Part shown: positions 19,171-27,261 of the stretch, piece after piece
Layout of the letters: each line of letters opens with the position of its first letter
How positions within the stretch are numbered: the stretch's first letter is position 1
Assembly: GCA_963844175.1 (NCBI GenBank)
Contig: CAWJNE010000013.1
Coordinates: forward strand, 186,001 to 250,000
DNA length: 64,000 bases
Direction of reading: 5' to 3'
Source: JALZMG01 sp963844175
GTDB lineage: Bacteria; Actinomycetota; Acidimicrobiia; Acidimicrobiales; Ilumatobacteraceae
Position numbers and translations under genes: made by a program
The notes under the pieces: generated by a model
What the model saw: only the letters and a program-made list of their open reading frames with translations
The model's database searches: none
Told to the model about the DNA's origin: nothing

Positions 19171-19275
19171 CTGCCAATCTTGACCGGCCCGTCGAGGCCC
19201 GGACAACCAGGCCGATCGGCCACCATGGGCGCAGTGTGAGCGAGCCTTCCACGTGAGCTACGCCGAGGAGGTCGA

Positions 19276-20937
19276 GTGAGCGAGCGAACGATCGAGCCGG
19301 GGCGAGATGGGCGAGCTGGCCAGCCGGCGCAGGACATCGACCTCGTCGACGTCGATCGGCTGCTCGCCGCGTACGCCGAGCTCCACCCCGACCCGAACAT
19401 CGCCGAGCAGCGGGTCGTGTTCGGCACGTCAGGGCACCGCGGGTCCAGCCTGACGACGTCGTTCAACGAGGACCACATCGCCGCCACGACGCAGGCGATC
19501 TGCGAGCACCGCCGCGGTGCCGGCATCGACGGTCCGTTGTTCGTCGGCCGCGACACCCACGCCCTGTCCGAGCCGGCCTGGACGACGGCGCTGGAGGTGC
19601 TGGTCGGCAACGACGTCACGGTGCTGGTGGACGCCGCCGGTCGGTTCACGCCGACACCAGCCGTGTCCCACGCCATCCTGCGCGCCAACCACGGGCGCAC
19701 GTCCGGCCTGGCCGACGGCATCGTCGTCACGCCGTCGCACAACCCACCGTCTGACGGCGGGTTCAAATACAACCCGCCCAACGGCGGGCCGGCCGACACC
19801 GACGTGACCGGGTGGGTCGCCGACCGGGCCAACGAGCTGCTGGCGGCCGGGCTCGCCGACGTTCGGCGGACGGCGATCGCCGACGCCCGATCAGCCGCCA
19901 CCGGGTACGACTTCCTCGGGAGCTACGTCGACGACCTGCCCGGCGTCGTCGACCTCGACGCCATCCGGTCGAGCGGCCTGCACGTCGGCGCCGATCCACT
20001 CGGCGGGGCCAGCGTCGACTACTGGGCGGCGATCGCCGAGCGCCACCGCCTCGACCTGACCGTCGTCAACCCGGCGGTCGACCCGACCTGGCGGTTCATG
20101 ACGCTCGACTGGGACGGCAAGATCCGGATGGACTGCTCCTCGCCCGACGCCATGGCGTCGTTGATCGGGCGGCGCGGCGAGTACCAGGTGGCGACGGGCA
20201 ACGACGCCGACGCCGACCGCCACGGCATCGTCACGCCGGACGGCGGCCTGATGAACCCCAACCACTTCCTGGCCGTCGCCATCGAGTACCTGTTCGGCTC
20301 GCGTCGCGAGTGGCCGGCCACCGCCCGGGTGGGCAAGACGCTCGTGTCGTCGTCGATGATCGACCGCGTCGCCGCCGGCGTCGGCCGGCCGCTGTACGAG
20401 GTCCCGGTCGGGTTCAAGTGGTTCGTCGGCGGGCTGCTCGACGGCACGATCGGCTTCGGCGGCGAGGAGTCTGCCGGCGCTTCGTTCCTTCGTCGCGACG
20501 GGACGGTCTGGACGACCGACAAGGACGGGATCGTGATGGCGCTGCTGGCGTCCGAGATCCTCGCCGTCACCGGCCGCTCGCCCTCGGACCACTACCGCGA
20601 CCTGACCCGTCGCCACGGCGCTCCCGCCTACGAGCGCATCGACGCGCCGGCGACGGCCGAGGAGAAGACGGCACTGGGCCGTCTCTCACCGCAGGACGTC
20701 ACGGCGACCGAGCTGGCCGGCGAGGCGATCGTGGCCACGCTGACCGCCGCGCCGGGCAACGGCGCGCCGATCGGCGGGCTCAAGGTCGTCACCGAGTCGG
20801 CGTGGTTCGCCGCTCGCCCGTCGGGGACCGAGGACGTCTACAAGATCTACGCCGAGTCGTTCCGCGGCCCCGGCCACCTGGCCGACGTCCAGGCCGAAGC
20901 CCGCGAACTGATCGCCCGCACGCTTCGGAGTCACTGA
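19276..20937 (+). CDS. pgm: Phosphoglucomutase (alpha-D-glucose-specific)
   Basis: Interconverts glucose 1-phosphate and glucose 6-phosphate in the cytoplasm, linking glycogen and cell-wall sugar pools to glycolysis. At 553 residues it matches the long bacterial Pgm family. Motifs: GTSGHRGSSLTTSFNEDHI at about 50-68, the phospho-serine loop VVTPSHNPPSDGG with Ser154, the metal loop GNDADADRHG, the sugar-binding GGEESAGASF and the phosphate loop ARPSGTEDVYKIYAESF. The GTG at 19276 has GAGGAG 5 nt upstream. The stop codon TGA merges into a dispersed repeat module. Confidence 0.96.
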   Translation: MSERTIEPGRDGRAGQPAQDIDLVDVDRLLAAYAELHPDPNIAEQRVVFGTSGHRGSSLTTSFNEDHIAATTQAICEHRRGAGIDGPLFVGRDTHALSEPAWTTALEVLVGNDVTVLVDAAGRFTPTPAVSHAILRANHGRTSGLADGIVVTPSHNPPSDGGFKYNPPNGGPADTDVTGWVADRANELLAAGLADVRRTAIADARSAATGYDFLGSYVDDLPGVVDLDAIRSSGLHVGADPLGGASVDYWAAIAERHRLDLTVVNPAVDPTWRFMTLDWDGKIRMDCSSPDAMASLIGRRGEYQVATGNDADADRHGIVTPDGGLMNPNHFLAVAIEYLFGSRREWPATARVGKTLVSSSMIDRVAAGVGRPLYEVPVGFKWFVGGLLDGTIGFGGEESAGASFLRRDGTVWTTDKDGIVMALLASEILAVTGRSPSDHYRDLTRRHGAPAYERIDAPATAEEKTALGRLSPQDVTATELAGEAIVATLTAAPGNGAPIGGLKVVTESAWFAARPSGTEDVYKIYAESFRGPGHLADVQAEARELIARTLRSH

Positions 20938-21032
20938 CGCTTCGGCCCCCGACTGCAGCGCGCGCGTGGACATGGCCGGCCTTGTCCGGCCCAGGCCGAG
21001 TGAGCGGAGTCTTCGGAGCGAGCGAGGCCATG
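20935..21032. repeat. Single copy of the dispersed stop-codon repeat module
   Basis: It starts at the pgm stop codon (TGACGCTTCGGCCCCCGAC), continues through a GGCCGG-CCTTGT-CCGGCC hairpin and the variant core GCCGAGTGAGCGGAGTCTTC, and ends GAGGCCATGA. It is the same module as the five-copy array at 15149-15620, here in a single, slightly divergent copy. Confidence 0.8.
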
Positions 21033-21094
21033 AGCACGTAACACCGCGTTCACGCTGCTCGCACATGGGCGAAACCGGACGGCCGTACGGTCCT

Positions 21095-21174
21095 GCGATG
21101 TGGATCGCCCCGCTGGCGAGATCGCAGGGCTCGTACCCCCTCGAGACCCTGTCGCGACCGCCCCTCCACATCGC
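21095..21174 (+). ncRNA. Candidate structured RNA element
   Basis: In a 180-nt stretch without a gene, GCGATGTGGA (21095-21104) pairs perfectly with TCCACATCGC (21165-21174). Inside are a 5-bp hairpin (21105-21109 with 21115-21119) and a 9-bp hairpin with one bulged A (21125-21133 with 21142-21151), making a three-way junction. The same fold could form on the minus strand. It matches no RNA family that I know. GC-rich DNA folds easily, so this is only a candidate. Confidence 0.3.
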
Positions 21175-21210
21175 GTGCTGTGACCGGCGCGTGCGTGGCG
21201 AGGCGGGGTA

Positions 21211-21465
21211 GGGGCAGTCCCCGGGCCGCGGTTCGTCTGCGGCTCGGGGACGTCCCCTGGACCGCAGGGGCGGGGCCCCAGGGACAGTCCCGGGCCGCGG
21301 TTCGTCTGCGGCTCGGGGACGTCCCCTGGACCGCAGGGGCGGGGCCCCAGGGACAGTCCCGGGCCGCGGTTCGTCTGCGGCTCGGGGACGTCCCCTGGAC
21401 CGCAGGGGCGGGGCCCCAGGGACAGTCCCGGGCCGCGTTCGTCGCGGCTCGGGGACGTCCCCTGA
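21211..21465. repeat. 69-bp GC-rich tandem repeat upstream of the F420-type gene
   Basis: Unit boundaries at 21281, 21350 and 21419 give a 69-bp period, with a slightly different first copy from 21211 and a degenerate last copy to 21465. Each unit contains GGGGACGTCCCC, a CCCCTG-GACCG-CAGGGG hairpin and GGGGCCCC. It is unrelated in sequence to the 93/103-bp modules. It ends 15 nt before the GTG start of the next gene, so the last copy may form part of its promoter region. Confidence 0.85.
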
Positions 21466-21479
21466 CGTAGGTTCGAGAC

Positions 21480-22670
21480 GTGAGCGTTGCAGCTGAGGCG
21501 CCGCCGACGACCGAGCGGTGGACGGCGCAGTGGAAGGAGCTGTACGAGGAGGTCATCACGACCGGCCTCTGCACCGGTTGTGCCGGCTGCGTCGTCACCT
21601 GCCCCCACGACGTGATCGGCTACGAGCACGAGGAGGGCAAGTACCTGCCCTTCCACCTCGAGGACGAGCTCGGCCCGGCCGACTGCATCCACGGCGTCAA
21701 GGGCTGCACCACGTGCACCCGGGCGTGCCCTCGCTTCCGCAGCTGGGAGCCGGCCGCCGACGAGCACCTCTTCGGCCGGGTCCGCGAGCCCGACGAGATG
21801 GCCGGCATCTGGCGCCAGCTCCTCCTCACCCGGGCCACGGACGCCGCCCAGTTCGAGAAGGGCCAGGACGGCGGCTTCGTCTCGGCGATGCTCGTGTGGC
21901 TGATGGAGCACGACTACATCGAGGCGGCGATGGTCTCGGGCGTCGAGCCCGACGACGCCTGGAAGGCCAAGCCGGTGCTGGCCCACAACCCGGAAGAGGT
22001 GCTCGCCACGGCGGGCAGTCGCTACACGTACTGCGCCAACCCGCTGGCCCTGCGCGACGCCAAGGCGGAGGGCCTCAGTCGGCTGGCCCTCGTCGGCATG
22101 GGGTGCCAGACCAGCTCGCCGCCGATCATGTGGGACCGCAAGGCCGGCAAGGTGTCGAGGCCGTTCGTGTTCAACATCGGGCTGCTGTGCTCGAAGACCT
22201 TCGACGACGCCATCTTCCCCGAGCTGTTCGAGGCCAAGTACGGCCTGGCCAAGCAGGACATGCTGAAGATGAACATCAAGGGCGTCTTCCAGATCTGGAT
22301 GAAGGACGGCTCGTACCACGAGATCGACTTGAAGGAGTGCCACCAGTGGACCCGCGAGGGGTGCAAGAAGTGCCCCGACTTCGCCGCCGAGCACTCCGAC
22401 ATCGCCACCGGCGGCATCGGTGAGGACAACGACTGGACGCTGACCATCGTGCGCACGGAGCTCGGCGAGGAGGTCATCGAGCGGATGATCGCCGACGGCA
22501 CGATCGAGTCCCGCCCGGCCCAGGAGGACGAGAAGGCGATGAAGCTGTTGCGGCTGCTGTCGATCGTCTCCCGCCGCCGCTGGCCGAAGGACGCCGACCC
22601 GGCGCCGGCGATCGGCGTCCCCCCGCCGAAGAAGAAGGCCGCCGCCGCACCTGCGCCGACGCCGGCCTGA
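21480..22670 (+). CDS. Coenzyme F420 hydrogenase/dehydrogenase beta-subunit family Fe-S flavoprotein
   Basis: A 396-residue FrhB-type protein. The N-terminus has two Cys clusters for iron-sulfur centres: CTGCAGCVVTC (Cys31, 34, 37, 41), and Cys69 with CTTCTRAC (Cys76, 79, 83). The FrhB N- and C-terminal domains follow: GGFVSAMLVWLMEHDYIEAA, then VGMGCQTSS, FNIGLLCSKTFDD and GCKKCPDFAAEHSDI. FrhB proteins bind FAD and F420 and move electrons between F420 and Fe-S centres. No hydrogenase or other partner subunit lies beside it, so its electron partner is unknown. The last 25 residues are a Pro/Ala/Lys tail. GTG 21480 follows the degenerate end of the 69-bp repeats. Confidence 0.88.
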   Translation: MSVAAEAPPTTERWTAQWKELYEEVITTGLCTGCAGCVVTCPHDVIGYEHEEGKYLPFHLEDELGPADCIHGVKGCTTCTRACPRFRSWEPAADEHLFGRVREPDEMAGIWRQLLLTRATDAAQFEKGQDGGFVSAMLVWLMEHDYIEAAMVSGVEPDDAWKAKPVLAHNPEEVLATAGSRYTYCANPLALRDAKAEGLSRLALVGMGCQTSSPPIMWDRKAGKVSRPFVFNIGLLCSKTFDDAIFPELFEAKYGLAKQDMLKMNIKGVFQIWMKDGSYHEIDLKECHQWTREGCKKCPDFAAEHSDIATGGIGEDNDWTLTIVRTELGEEVIERMIADGTIESRPAQEDEKAMKLLRLLSIVSRRRWPKDADPAPAIGVPPPKKKAAAAPAPTPA

Positions 22671-22684
22671 GGGTCTGGCGGCGG

Positions 22685-22990
22685 TCAGCCGCCGCTGATG
22701 CAGGTCGTGTTCAAGCGCTCGACGAAGCTCTGGAAGGCCTCCCCCGTCTGCTCGACGGCGTTCGCCGCGCCGAAGTCCACGTTGGCACCCGCTGCGGCGA
22801 CTGCCTTCAACTCCTCGTCCGAGGTGTTGTCGAGCTCGGCGCGCATGCACGTGCGCTGCTCATCCGTCAGGTCGGGGAGGGCATCGATCATGTCCTGGGC
22901 GACCGTGCGGGCGCTCGGGTTGCTCGTGCAGGCGCCGAGCACGCCCACGGCGGCAACGGCGACGGCGAGGGTGCGCAGGCGTCGCTTCAC
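22685..22990 (-). CDS. Small secreted lipoprotein of unknown function
   Basis: A 101-residue protein beginning MKRRLRTLAVAVAAVGVLGAC: a basic n-region, a hydrophobic core and a lipobox (LGAC, Cys21). The mature part is acidic and helical, with two more Cys, one in EQRTCMRAELD and one near the end in NTTCISGG, which may form a disulfide. I do not recognise a domain. It converges with the F420-type gene, 14 nt away, and diverges from the esterase gene. Confidence 0.72.
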   Translation of the reverse strand: MKRRLRTLAVAVAAVGVLGACTSNPSARTVAQDMIDALPDLTDEQRTCMRAELDNTSDEELKAVAAAGANVDFGAANAVEQTGEAFQSFVERLNTTCISGG

Positions 22991-23059
22991 GAGTCCACGA
23001 GGCTACGGCCCCCCGCCCCGTTCTTACTCGCGTTTGGTGGGGGGCGCGAGACTCGGGTG

Positions 23060-23978
23060 ATGCCGCTGCACCGTCAGACCGCCGATCTGCTCGCAATGAT
23101 GGCGTCGCTCGACCTGCCGCCGATCGAGGAGACGACCCCGCAAGAGGCCCGGGCGCAGCGCGCCGCCATGCTGCGGCCGAGCCCGGAACCGATCGCCGAG
23201 TGCCGGGACCTCGACGCCGGCGGCGTGCCCTGCCGGTTCTACCGGCCGGCGGTCGTCCGCTCCCCCGGCCTGCTCGTCTGGTACCACGGCGGTGGTTGGG
23301 TGCTCGGCGACCTCGACAGCCACGACGACCCGTGCCGATCGCTGGCCAACCGGGGCGGCTGCTGCGTCCTCAGCGTCGGGTACCGCCTCGCCCCGGAGGA
23401 TCCGTTCCCGGCCGCCGTCGACGACGCGCTGGCTGCCACCCGGTGGGCCGGCGAGCACCTCGCCGACCTCGGATGCCGCGTGCTGGCCATCGGCGGCGAC
23501 TCGGCGGGCGGCAACCTGGCCGCCGTCGTCGCCAACCACGCGCCGACGCCGATCTGCTTCCAGCTGCTCGTGTACCCGGCGACCGATGCCCGCATGGGCC
23601 ACCCGTCGATCACGGAGAACGGCGACGGCTACTTCCTCACCGCTACCGGCATGCGCTGGTTCTTCGACCAGTACCTGTCCGGGCCCGATGGCGCGCTCGG
23701 AGGATCCGCGCGTGTCTCCGCTGCTGGAGGACCCGGAGCGGCTGGCCGCCGGTCCGCCGGCGATGGTCGTCACGGCCGAGTTCGATCCGCTGCGCGACGA
23801 GGGTGCCGCCTACGCCCGCGCCCTCGCCGAGGCGGGCGTGCCGACCACGCACGTCCGCGTCGACGGCCAGATCCACGGCTTCTTCTCCCTGTTCGGGCTC
23901 GTCGACGACGCCCGCTCGGCCCAAGCGATGGCCGCCGAAGCACTCCACACGGCGTTCACGCGCGCGGCGAACGCCTGA
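23060..23978 (+). pseudogene. Alpha/beta-hydrolase (HSL-family esterase), interrupted by a +1 frameshift
   Basis: A carboxylesterase of the hormone-sensitive-lipase family. The oxyanion-hole motif WYHGGGW, the YRLAPEDPFPAAVDDALAAT stretch and the nucleophile motif GGDSAGGN are in the first frame. The frame breaks near 23691-23697 (gcgcgctcgg), and the other frame carries EDPRVSPLLEDPERLAA, the catalytic Asp segment AEFDPLRDEG and the catalytic His in VDGQIHGFFSLF. Removing one base restores a normal 305-residue enzyme (919 nt = 3n+1). Its end overlaps the convergent uracil-DNA glycosylase gene by 23 nt. ATG 23060 or the overlapping GTG 23057 could start it. Confidence 0.85.
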
Positions 23979-24642
23979 ACGACCGTTGCTGGGCGAGGTC
24001 GACGGCGCGGGAGAAGACGGCGTCGAGCATGGGCTCGGTCAAGCGGCCGGTGAACGTGTTCTGCTGGCTCGGGTGGAACGAGCCCACCAGCGTCGGGCCG
24101 TCCGGCACGACCACCTCGACCCCGTGACCGAACCGGGGTCTGGGGCGGACGGCGTAGTGGCGACACGCCGCGGCATACCCGAAGGCGCCGAGGCAGACCA
24201 CGACCCGAGGCCGCAGCACCTCGAGCTCTCCCGCCAGGAACGGCGCGCAGGCGTCGCGCTCGGCCGGCGTCGGAGCGTTGTCGGGTGGCGCGCACTTCAC
24301 GGGCGCCGTCACCCAGGCATCCGACAACCGCAGGCCATCGCTCGCCGAGACGGACGTCGGCTGGTTGGCCAGCCCGACGCGGAACATCGCCCGGAACAGC
24401 CAGTCGCCGCTGCGGTCGCCCGTGAACACCCGTCCCGTCCGGTTGGCGCCGTGCGCCGCCGGCGCCAGCCCGACGACCACGATGCGCGCCCGCCTGTCGC
24501 CGAACCCCGGCACCGGTCGCGACCAGTAGCACTCGTCGCGGAACGCCGCCCGCTTGTCCCGACCGACCTGCTCCCGCCACGCCACCAGTCGCGGGCACGA
24601 CCGGCAGGCGACGATCTCGCCCCGCAGCGCGTCGAGGGTCAC
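23956..24642 (-). CDS. Uracil-DNA glycosylase, family 5 (UdgB-like)
   Basis: Removes uracil, and in this family also hypoxanthine, from DNA. It is 228 residues long. Four Cys for a 4Fe-4S cluster are visible: Cys13 and Cys16 in VACRSCPRLV, and Cys117 and Cys132 in KCAPP and RDACAPF. Motif 1 is GLAPAAHGANRTGRVFTGD and motif 2 is HPSQQNTFTGRLT. In motif 1 the family 4 acidic residue is replaced by Ala/His, as in family 5. GTG 24642 overlaps the stop of the methyltransferase gene as GTGA, which fixes the start and shows coupling. The 3' end overlaps the esterase gene tail by 23 nt. Confidence 0.9.
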   Translation of the reverse strand: MTLDALRGEIVACRSCPRLVAWREQVGRDKRAAFRDECYWSRPVPGFGDRRARIVVVGLAPAAHGANRTGRVFTGDRSGDWLFRAMFRVGLANQPTSVSASDGLRLSDAWVTAPVKCAPPDNAPTPAERDACAPFLAGELEVLRPRVVVCLGAFGYAAACRHYAVRPRPRFGHGVEVVVPDGPTLVGSFHPSQQNTFTGRLTEPMLDAVFSRAVDLAQQRSFRRSPRA

Positions 24643-25304
24643 CGCCGGTGCGCCCACACCGCGTACAGGGGATCGCCCCGTCGACCTGGGTTGCGCAGCT
24701 CGCTCCGCACCTCGCCGAACACCCCGGTCGCATCCACGTAGCTGCGCACGATGTCGACCCGGTCGGCGTCCGACGAGAGCAACCAGCCACGGATCGCCTT
24801 GGTCGGGAAGCAGCGGTTGGAGAAGGTGCAGACGAACGGCGCCCCCGGCCGCAACACCCGCGCCGCATCGGCGAGCACCTCGATCGGTCGCACCAGGTAG
24901 TCGATCGAGACGCAGCACGTGACGGCGTCGAACACCTCGTCGTCGAACGGCAGCCGCGGGTCGGCGTTGAGATCGTGGATGACGCGCGCGGTCGCCGCAG
25001 CGTTGCGTTCCAGCTCGAGGGCGTTCATGCCGAGCACGGTCAGCGCCGCCGGAGGCGGGTCGAAGTGCGAGATCCACGACGACATGAGGTCGAGCACGGA
25101 GCCCTCGAGCCCGAGGTCGCGGTACAGCCGCCCGACCTCGGCGATCGCTGCGTCGTCGAGGTGCGTCACGAGCCGTGGCGGCGCGTAGAACTCGTCGTCG
25201 GGCCGTCCGTCGGCCCGCTCGAAGAACCCGGGCGGCCACGGCGGGGGTGGCTCCGTGCCGGGCCGATCCACGTCGGTCGACAGTAGGTTGATCGGCCGAG
25301 TCAT
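24639..25304 (-). CDS. Class I SAM-dependent methyltransferase
   Basis: A 221-residue protein with a Rossmann methyltransferase core. GSVLDLMSSWISHF is motif I, VLGMNALELERN carries the acidic residue that binds the ribose, LPFDDEVFDAVTCCVSIDYL is motif IV, and RVLRPGAPFVCTFSNRCFPT follows. The early FFERADGRPDDEFYAPPRLV segment is typical of a subgroup often annotated only as methyltransferase. Its ATG (25304-25302) is antiparallel to and overlaps the ATG of the phosphatase gene (25303-25305), so both 5' untranslated regions would run into the other gene. It is coupled to the uracil-DNA glycosylase gene. The substrate is unknown. Confidence 0.85.
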   Translation of the reverse strand: MTRPINLLSTDVDRPGTEPPPPWPPGFFERADGRPDDEFYAPPRLVTHLDDAAIAEVGRLYRDLGLEGSVLDLMSSWISHFDPPPAALTVLGMNALELERNAAATARVIHDLNADPRLPFDDEVFDAVTCCVSIDYLVRPIEVLADAARVLRPGAPFVCTFSNRCFPTKAIRGWLLSSDADRVDIVRSYVDATGVFGEVRSELRNPGRRGDPLYAVWAHRR

Positions 25305-25971
25305 GGCCACCGCGACACCCCGCCGCAGCAAAGCCGCCGCCCCTCCCGCGGCGACCACGATCCTCCTCGTCCGCCACGGGCAGACCCCGTCGACGGGCAA
25401 GGTGCTGCCGGGCCGGGCTCGCGGTCTGCACCTGGCCGACGCCGGCCGGCAGCAGGCCGAACGGGCCGCCGAGCGGATCGCCGAGCTGCCCAAGGTGGAC
25501 GCGATCTACACCTCGCCGCTGGAGCGGGCCAGGGAGACCGCCGCACCGATCGGGCGCGTCACGGGCCTGCCACCGCTGGTCGAGCGGGGCCTCCTCGAGT
25601 GCGACTTCGGCGAGTGGACCGGCGCCAGCCTGCGCCGGCTGATGCGCAAGAGCGAGTGGGCCACCGTGCAGCGGGCGCCGTCGACGTTCCGGTTCCCGGG
25701 TGGCGAGAGCTTCGTCGAGATGCAGCTGCGCATGGTCACCACCCTCGAGCGCCTGCGCGACCGCCACCGGGGCGGCACGATCGTGTGCGTCTCGCACGCC
25801 GACCCCATCAAGGCCGCCGTCGCCCACGCCCTCGGGACACACCTCGACCTGTTCCAGCGGATCGTCATCGGCACCTGCTCGATCAGCAGCGTGGCGTGGT
25901 CACCGTTCGGCCCCGTCGTGCTCGCCGTCAACTCGACCGGTCGCAGCCTGACCGAGCTGGTGCCGTCGTGA
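25303..25971 (+). CDS. Histidine phosphatase family protein, MSMEG_4193-type phosphomutase-like
   Basis: A 222-residue member of the phosphoglycerate mutase superfamily. The catalytic histidine sits in ILLVRHGQTPSTGKVLPGRA, the second arginine and acid region in YTSPLERARETA and LLECDFGEWTG, and the second histidine in VCVSHADPIKAAVAH. In many actinobacteria this gene precedes DUF3090 and SCO1664-type genes, as here. The role is unknown. The start is ATG 25303, or GTG 25255 inside the divergent methyltransferase gene. Confidence 0.9.
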   Translation: MATATPRRSKAAAPPAATTILLVRHGQTPSTGKVLPGRARGLHLADAGRQQAERAAERIAELPKVDAIYTSPLERARETAAPIGRVTGLPPLVERGLLECDFGEWTGASLRRLMRKSEWATVQRAPSTFRFPGGESFVEMQLRMVTTLERLRDRHRGGTIVCVSHADPIKAAVAHALGTHLDLFQRIVIGTCSISSVAWSPFGPVVLAVNSTGRSLTELVPS

Positions 25972-26020
25972 GCGAGCGTCGCTCGGACGAGGTCGAGTGG
26001 GCGGGCGAAGAGGTGTCCAC

Positions 26021-26533
26021 GTGAGCTTGTTCTTGGAGTTCGACGAGGTCGACACGTTCGCTGCTGCGGCGGTCGGCCAACCCGGGTCGCGTGTCTTCTA
26101 CCTCCACGCCCGATCGGGCGCCCAGCGGGTCAGCGTGAAGTGCGAGAAGCAACAGGTCAGTGCCATCTCGGAGTGGCTTCGCGGGGTCCTCAACGATCTG
26201 CCGCCGCCCGAGGACCGCCCACTGCGCAGCGCGCTGGAATCGATCGATCCCGGCGAGCAGTCCTTCGTCCTCGGCCCGATCGGGCTCGGCTACGACCGCA
26301 GCAACGATCGGCTGCTCGTGCAGCTGGAGGAGCTGATCGTCAGCGACGCCGACGAAGACGACGAGGCCGCCGAGGACCCCGATCGCAGCCACATCCGGCT
26401 GTACGTGACCCGGGGTCAAGCGACGGTGTTCTGCGAGCACGCCGACGAGATCGTGGCGGCCGGTCGCCCGTCGTGCGTGTGGTGCAGCAACCCGATCGAT
26501 CCCGACGGGCACGCATGTCCACGGATGAACTGA
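26021..26533 (+). CDS. DUF3090 family protein
   Basis: A 170-residue protein of a conserved actinobacterial family without known function. Characteristic parts are VSLFLEFDEVDTFAAAAVGQ, VFYLHARSGAQRVSVKCEKQ and the C-terminal region ATVFCEHADEIVAAGRP followed by CVWCSNPIDPDGHACPRMN. The paired Cys and His at the end suggest a small zinc ribbon (CxxC plus HxC). The GTG at 26021 is chosen from the conserved opening. The gene overlaps the following gene by 19 nt and lies about 50 nt after the phosphatase gene, within one operon. Confidence 0.9.
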   Translation: MSLFLEFDEVDTFAAAAVGQPGSRVFYLHARSGAQRVSVKCEKQQVSAISEWLRGVLNDLPPPEDRPLRSALESIDPGEQSFVLGPIGLGYDRSNDRLLVQLEELIVSDADEDDEAAEDPDRSHIRLYVTRGQATVFCEHADEIVAAGRPSCVWCSNPIDPDGHACPRMN

Positions 26534-27261
26534 CACCAGCTTCGCCGGTCCCGGCCGACGCCATCGATCGACTGCGCGACCTGGACATCGAGCTCGAGGG
26601 CCGGATGCCGTGGGCCAGCAACGCGACGTTCCTCGTGCGCGTCGGCGACGACCATCGCGGCATCTACAAACCGTTGCGCGGCGAGCGGCCCCTGTGGGAT
26701 TTCGAGCCCGGTCTGCACAAGCGGGAGGTCGCCGCCTACCTGCTGAGCCAGGCGATGGGCGTCGGCGCCGTCCCGCCGACGATCCTGCGACGCGACGCGC
26801 CGCTCGGTGAGGGCTCGATCCAGTGGTTCGTCGACGCCGATCACCGTGAGCACTACTTCACGATCGCCGAGCACCGGCCCGACCTGCACGACCAGCTGCG
26901 GGCGATCGCCGTGCTCGACGTGATCGCCAACAACACCGACCGCAAGAGCGGTCACTGCCTCCTGGCGCCTGGATGGGCCGGTGCCGAACCGTCCGAGCGG
27001 GTGTGGGCGATCGACAACGGGCTCTGCTTCGCCACCGACTTCAAGCTGCGCACGGTGATCTGGGAGTTCGCCGGCGACTCCCTGCCCGATGCGCTGGTCG
27101 CCGCCTGCTGCGCCCTGGTCGAATCGGTCCCCGCCGAGGTGGCCGAGCTGCTCGACGAGGACGAGGTCGATGCCGTGCGCCGGCGAGCGGCCTGGCTGGC
27201 CGAGCACCGTGTGCTGCCTGGTGACGACAGCGGCCATCGGTACCCCTGGCCGCTGGTCTGA
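26515..27261 (+). CDS. SCO1664 family protein (PI3/PI4-kinase-like fold)
   Basis: A 248-residue protein. The family is distantly kinase-like: ASNATFLVRVGDDHRGIYKP with the putative ATP-binding lysine, then LWDFEPGLHKREVAAYLLS, AVLDVIANNTDRKSGHCLL as catalytic-loop equivalent, and VWAIDNGLCFATDFKLRTVI as metal-binding loop. It always accompanies DUF3090 and the phosphatase in actinobacteria; in mycobacteria the trio lies near mshC, which is not seen here. ATG 26515 lies inside the DUF3090 gene. The stop overlaps the start of the next gene (TGATG). Confidence 0.9.
   Translation: MSTDELTPASPVPADAIDRLRDLDIELEGRMPWASNATFLVRVGDDHRGIYKPLRGERPLWDFEPGLHKREVAAYLLSQAMGVGAVPPTILRRDAPLGEGSIQWFVDADHREHYFTIAEHRPDLHDQLRAIAVLDVIANNTDRKSGHCLLAPGWAGAEPSERVWAIDNGLCFATDFKLRTVIWEFAGDSLPDALVAACCALVESVPAEVAELLDEDEVDAVRRRAAWLAEHRVLPGDDSGHRYPWPLV

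Noticed and set aside
20931..22850. Long minus-strand open frame across the F420-type gene and 69-bp repeats
   Set aside because: It is antisense to a clear Fe-S protein, contains the repeat array and has low-complexity Arg/Gly/Asp composition.
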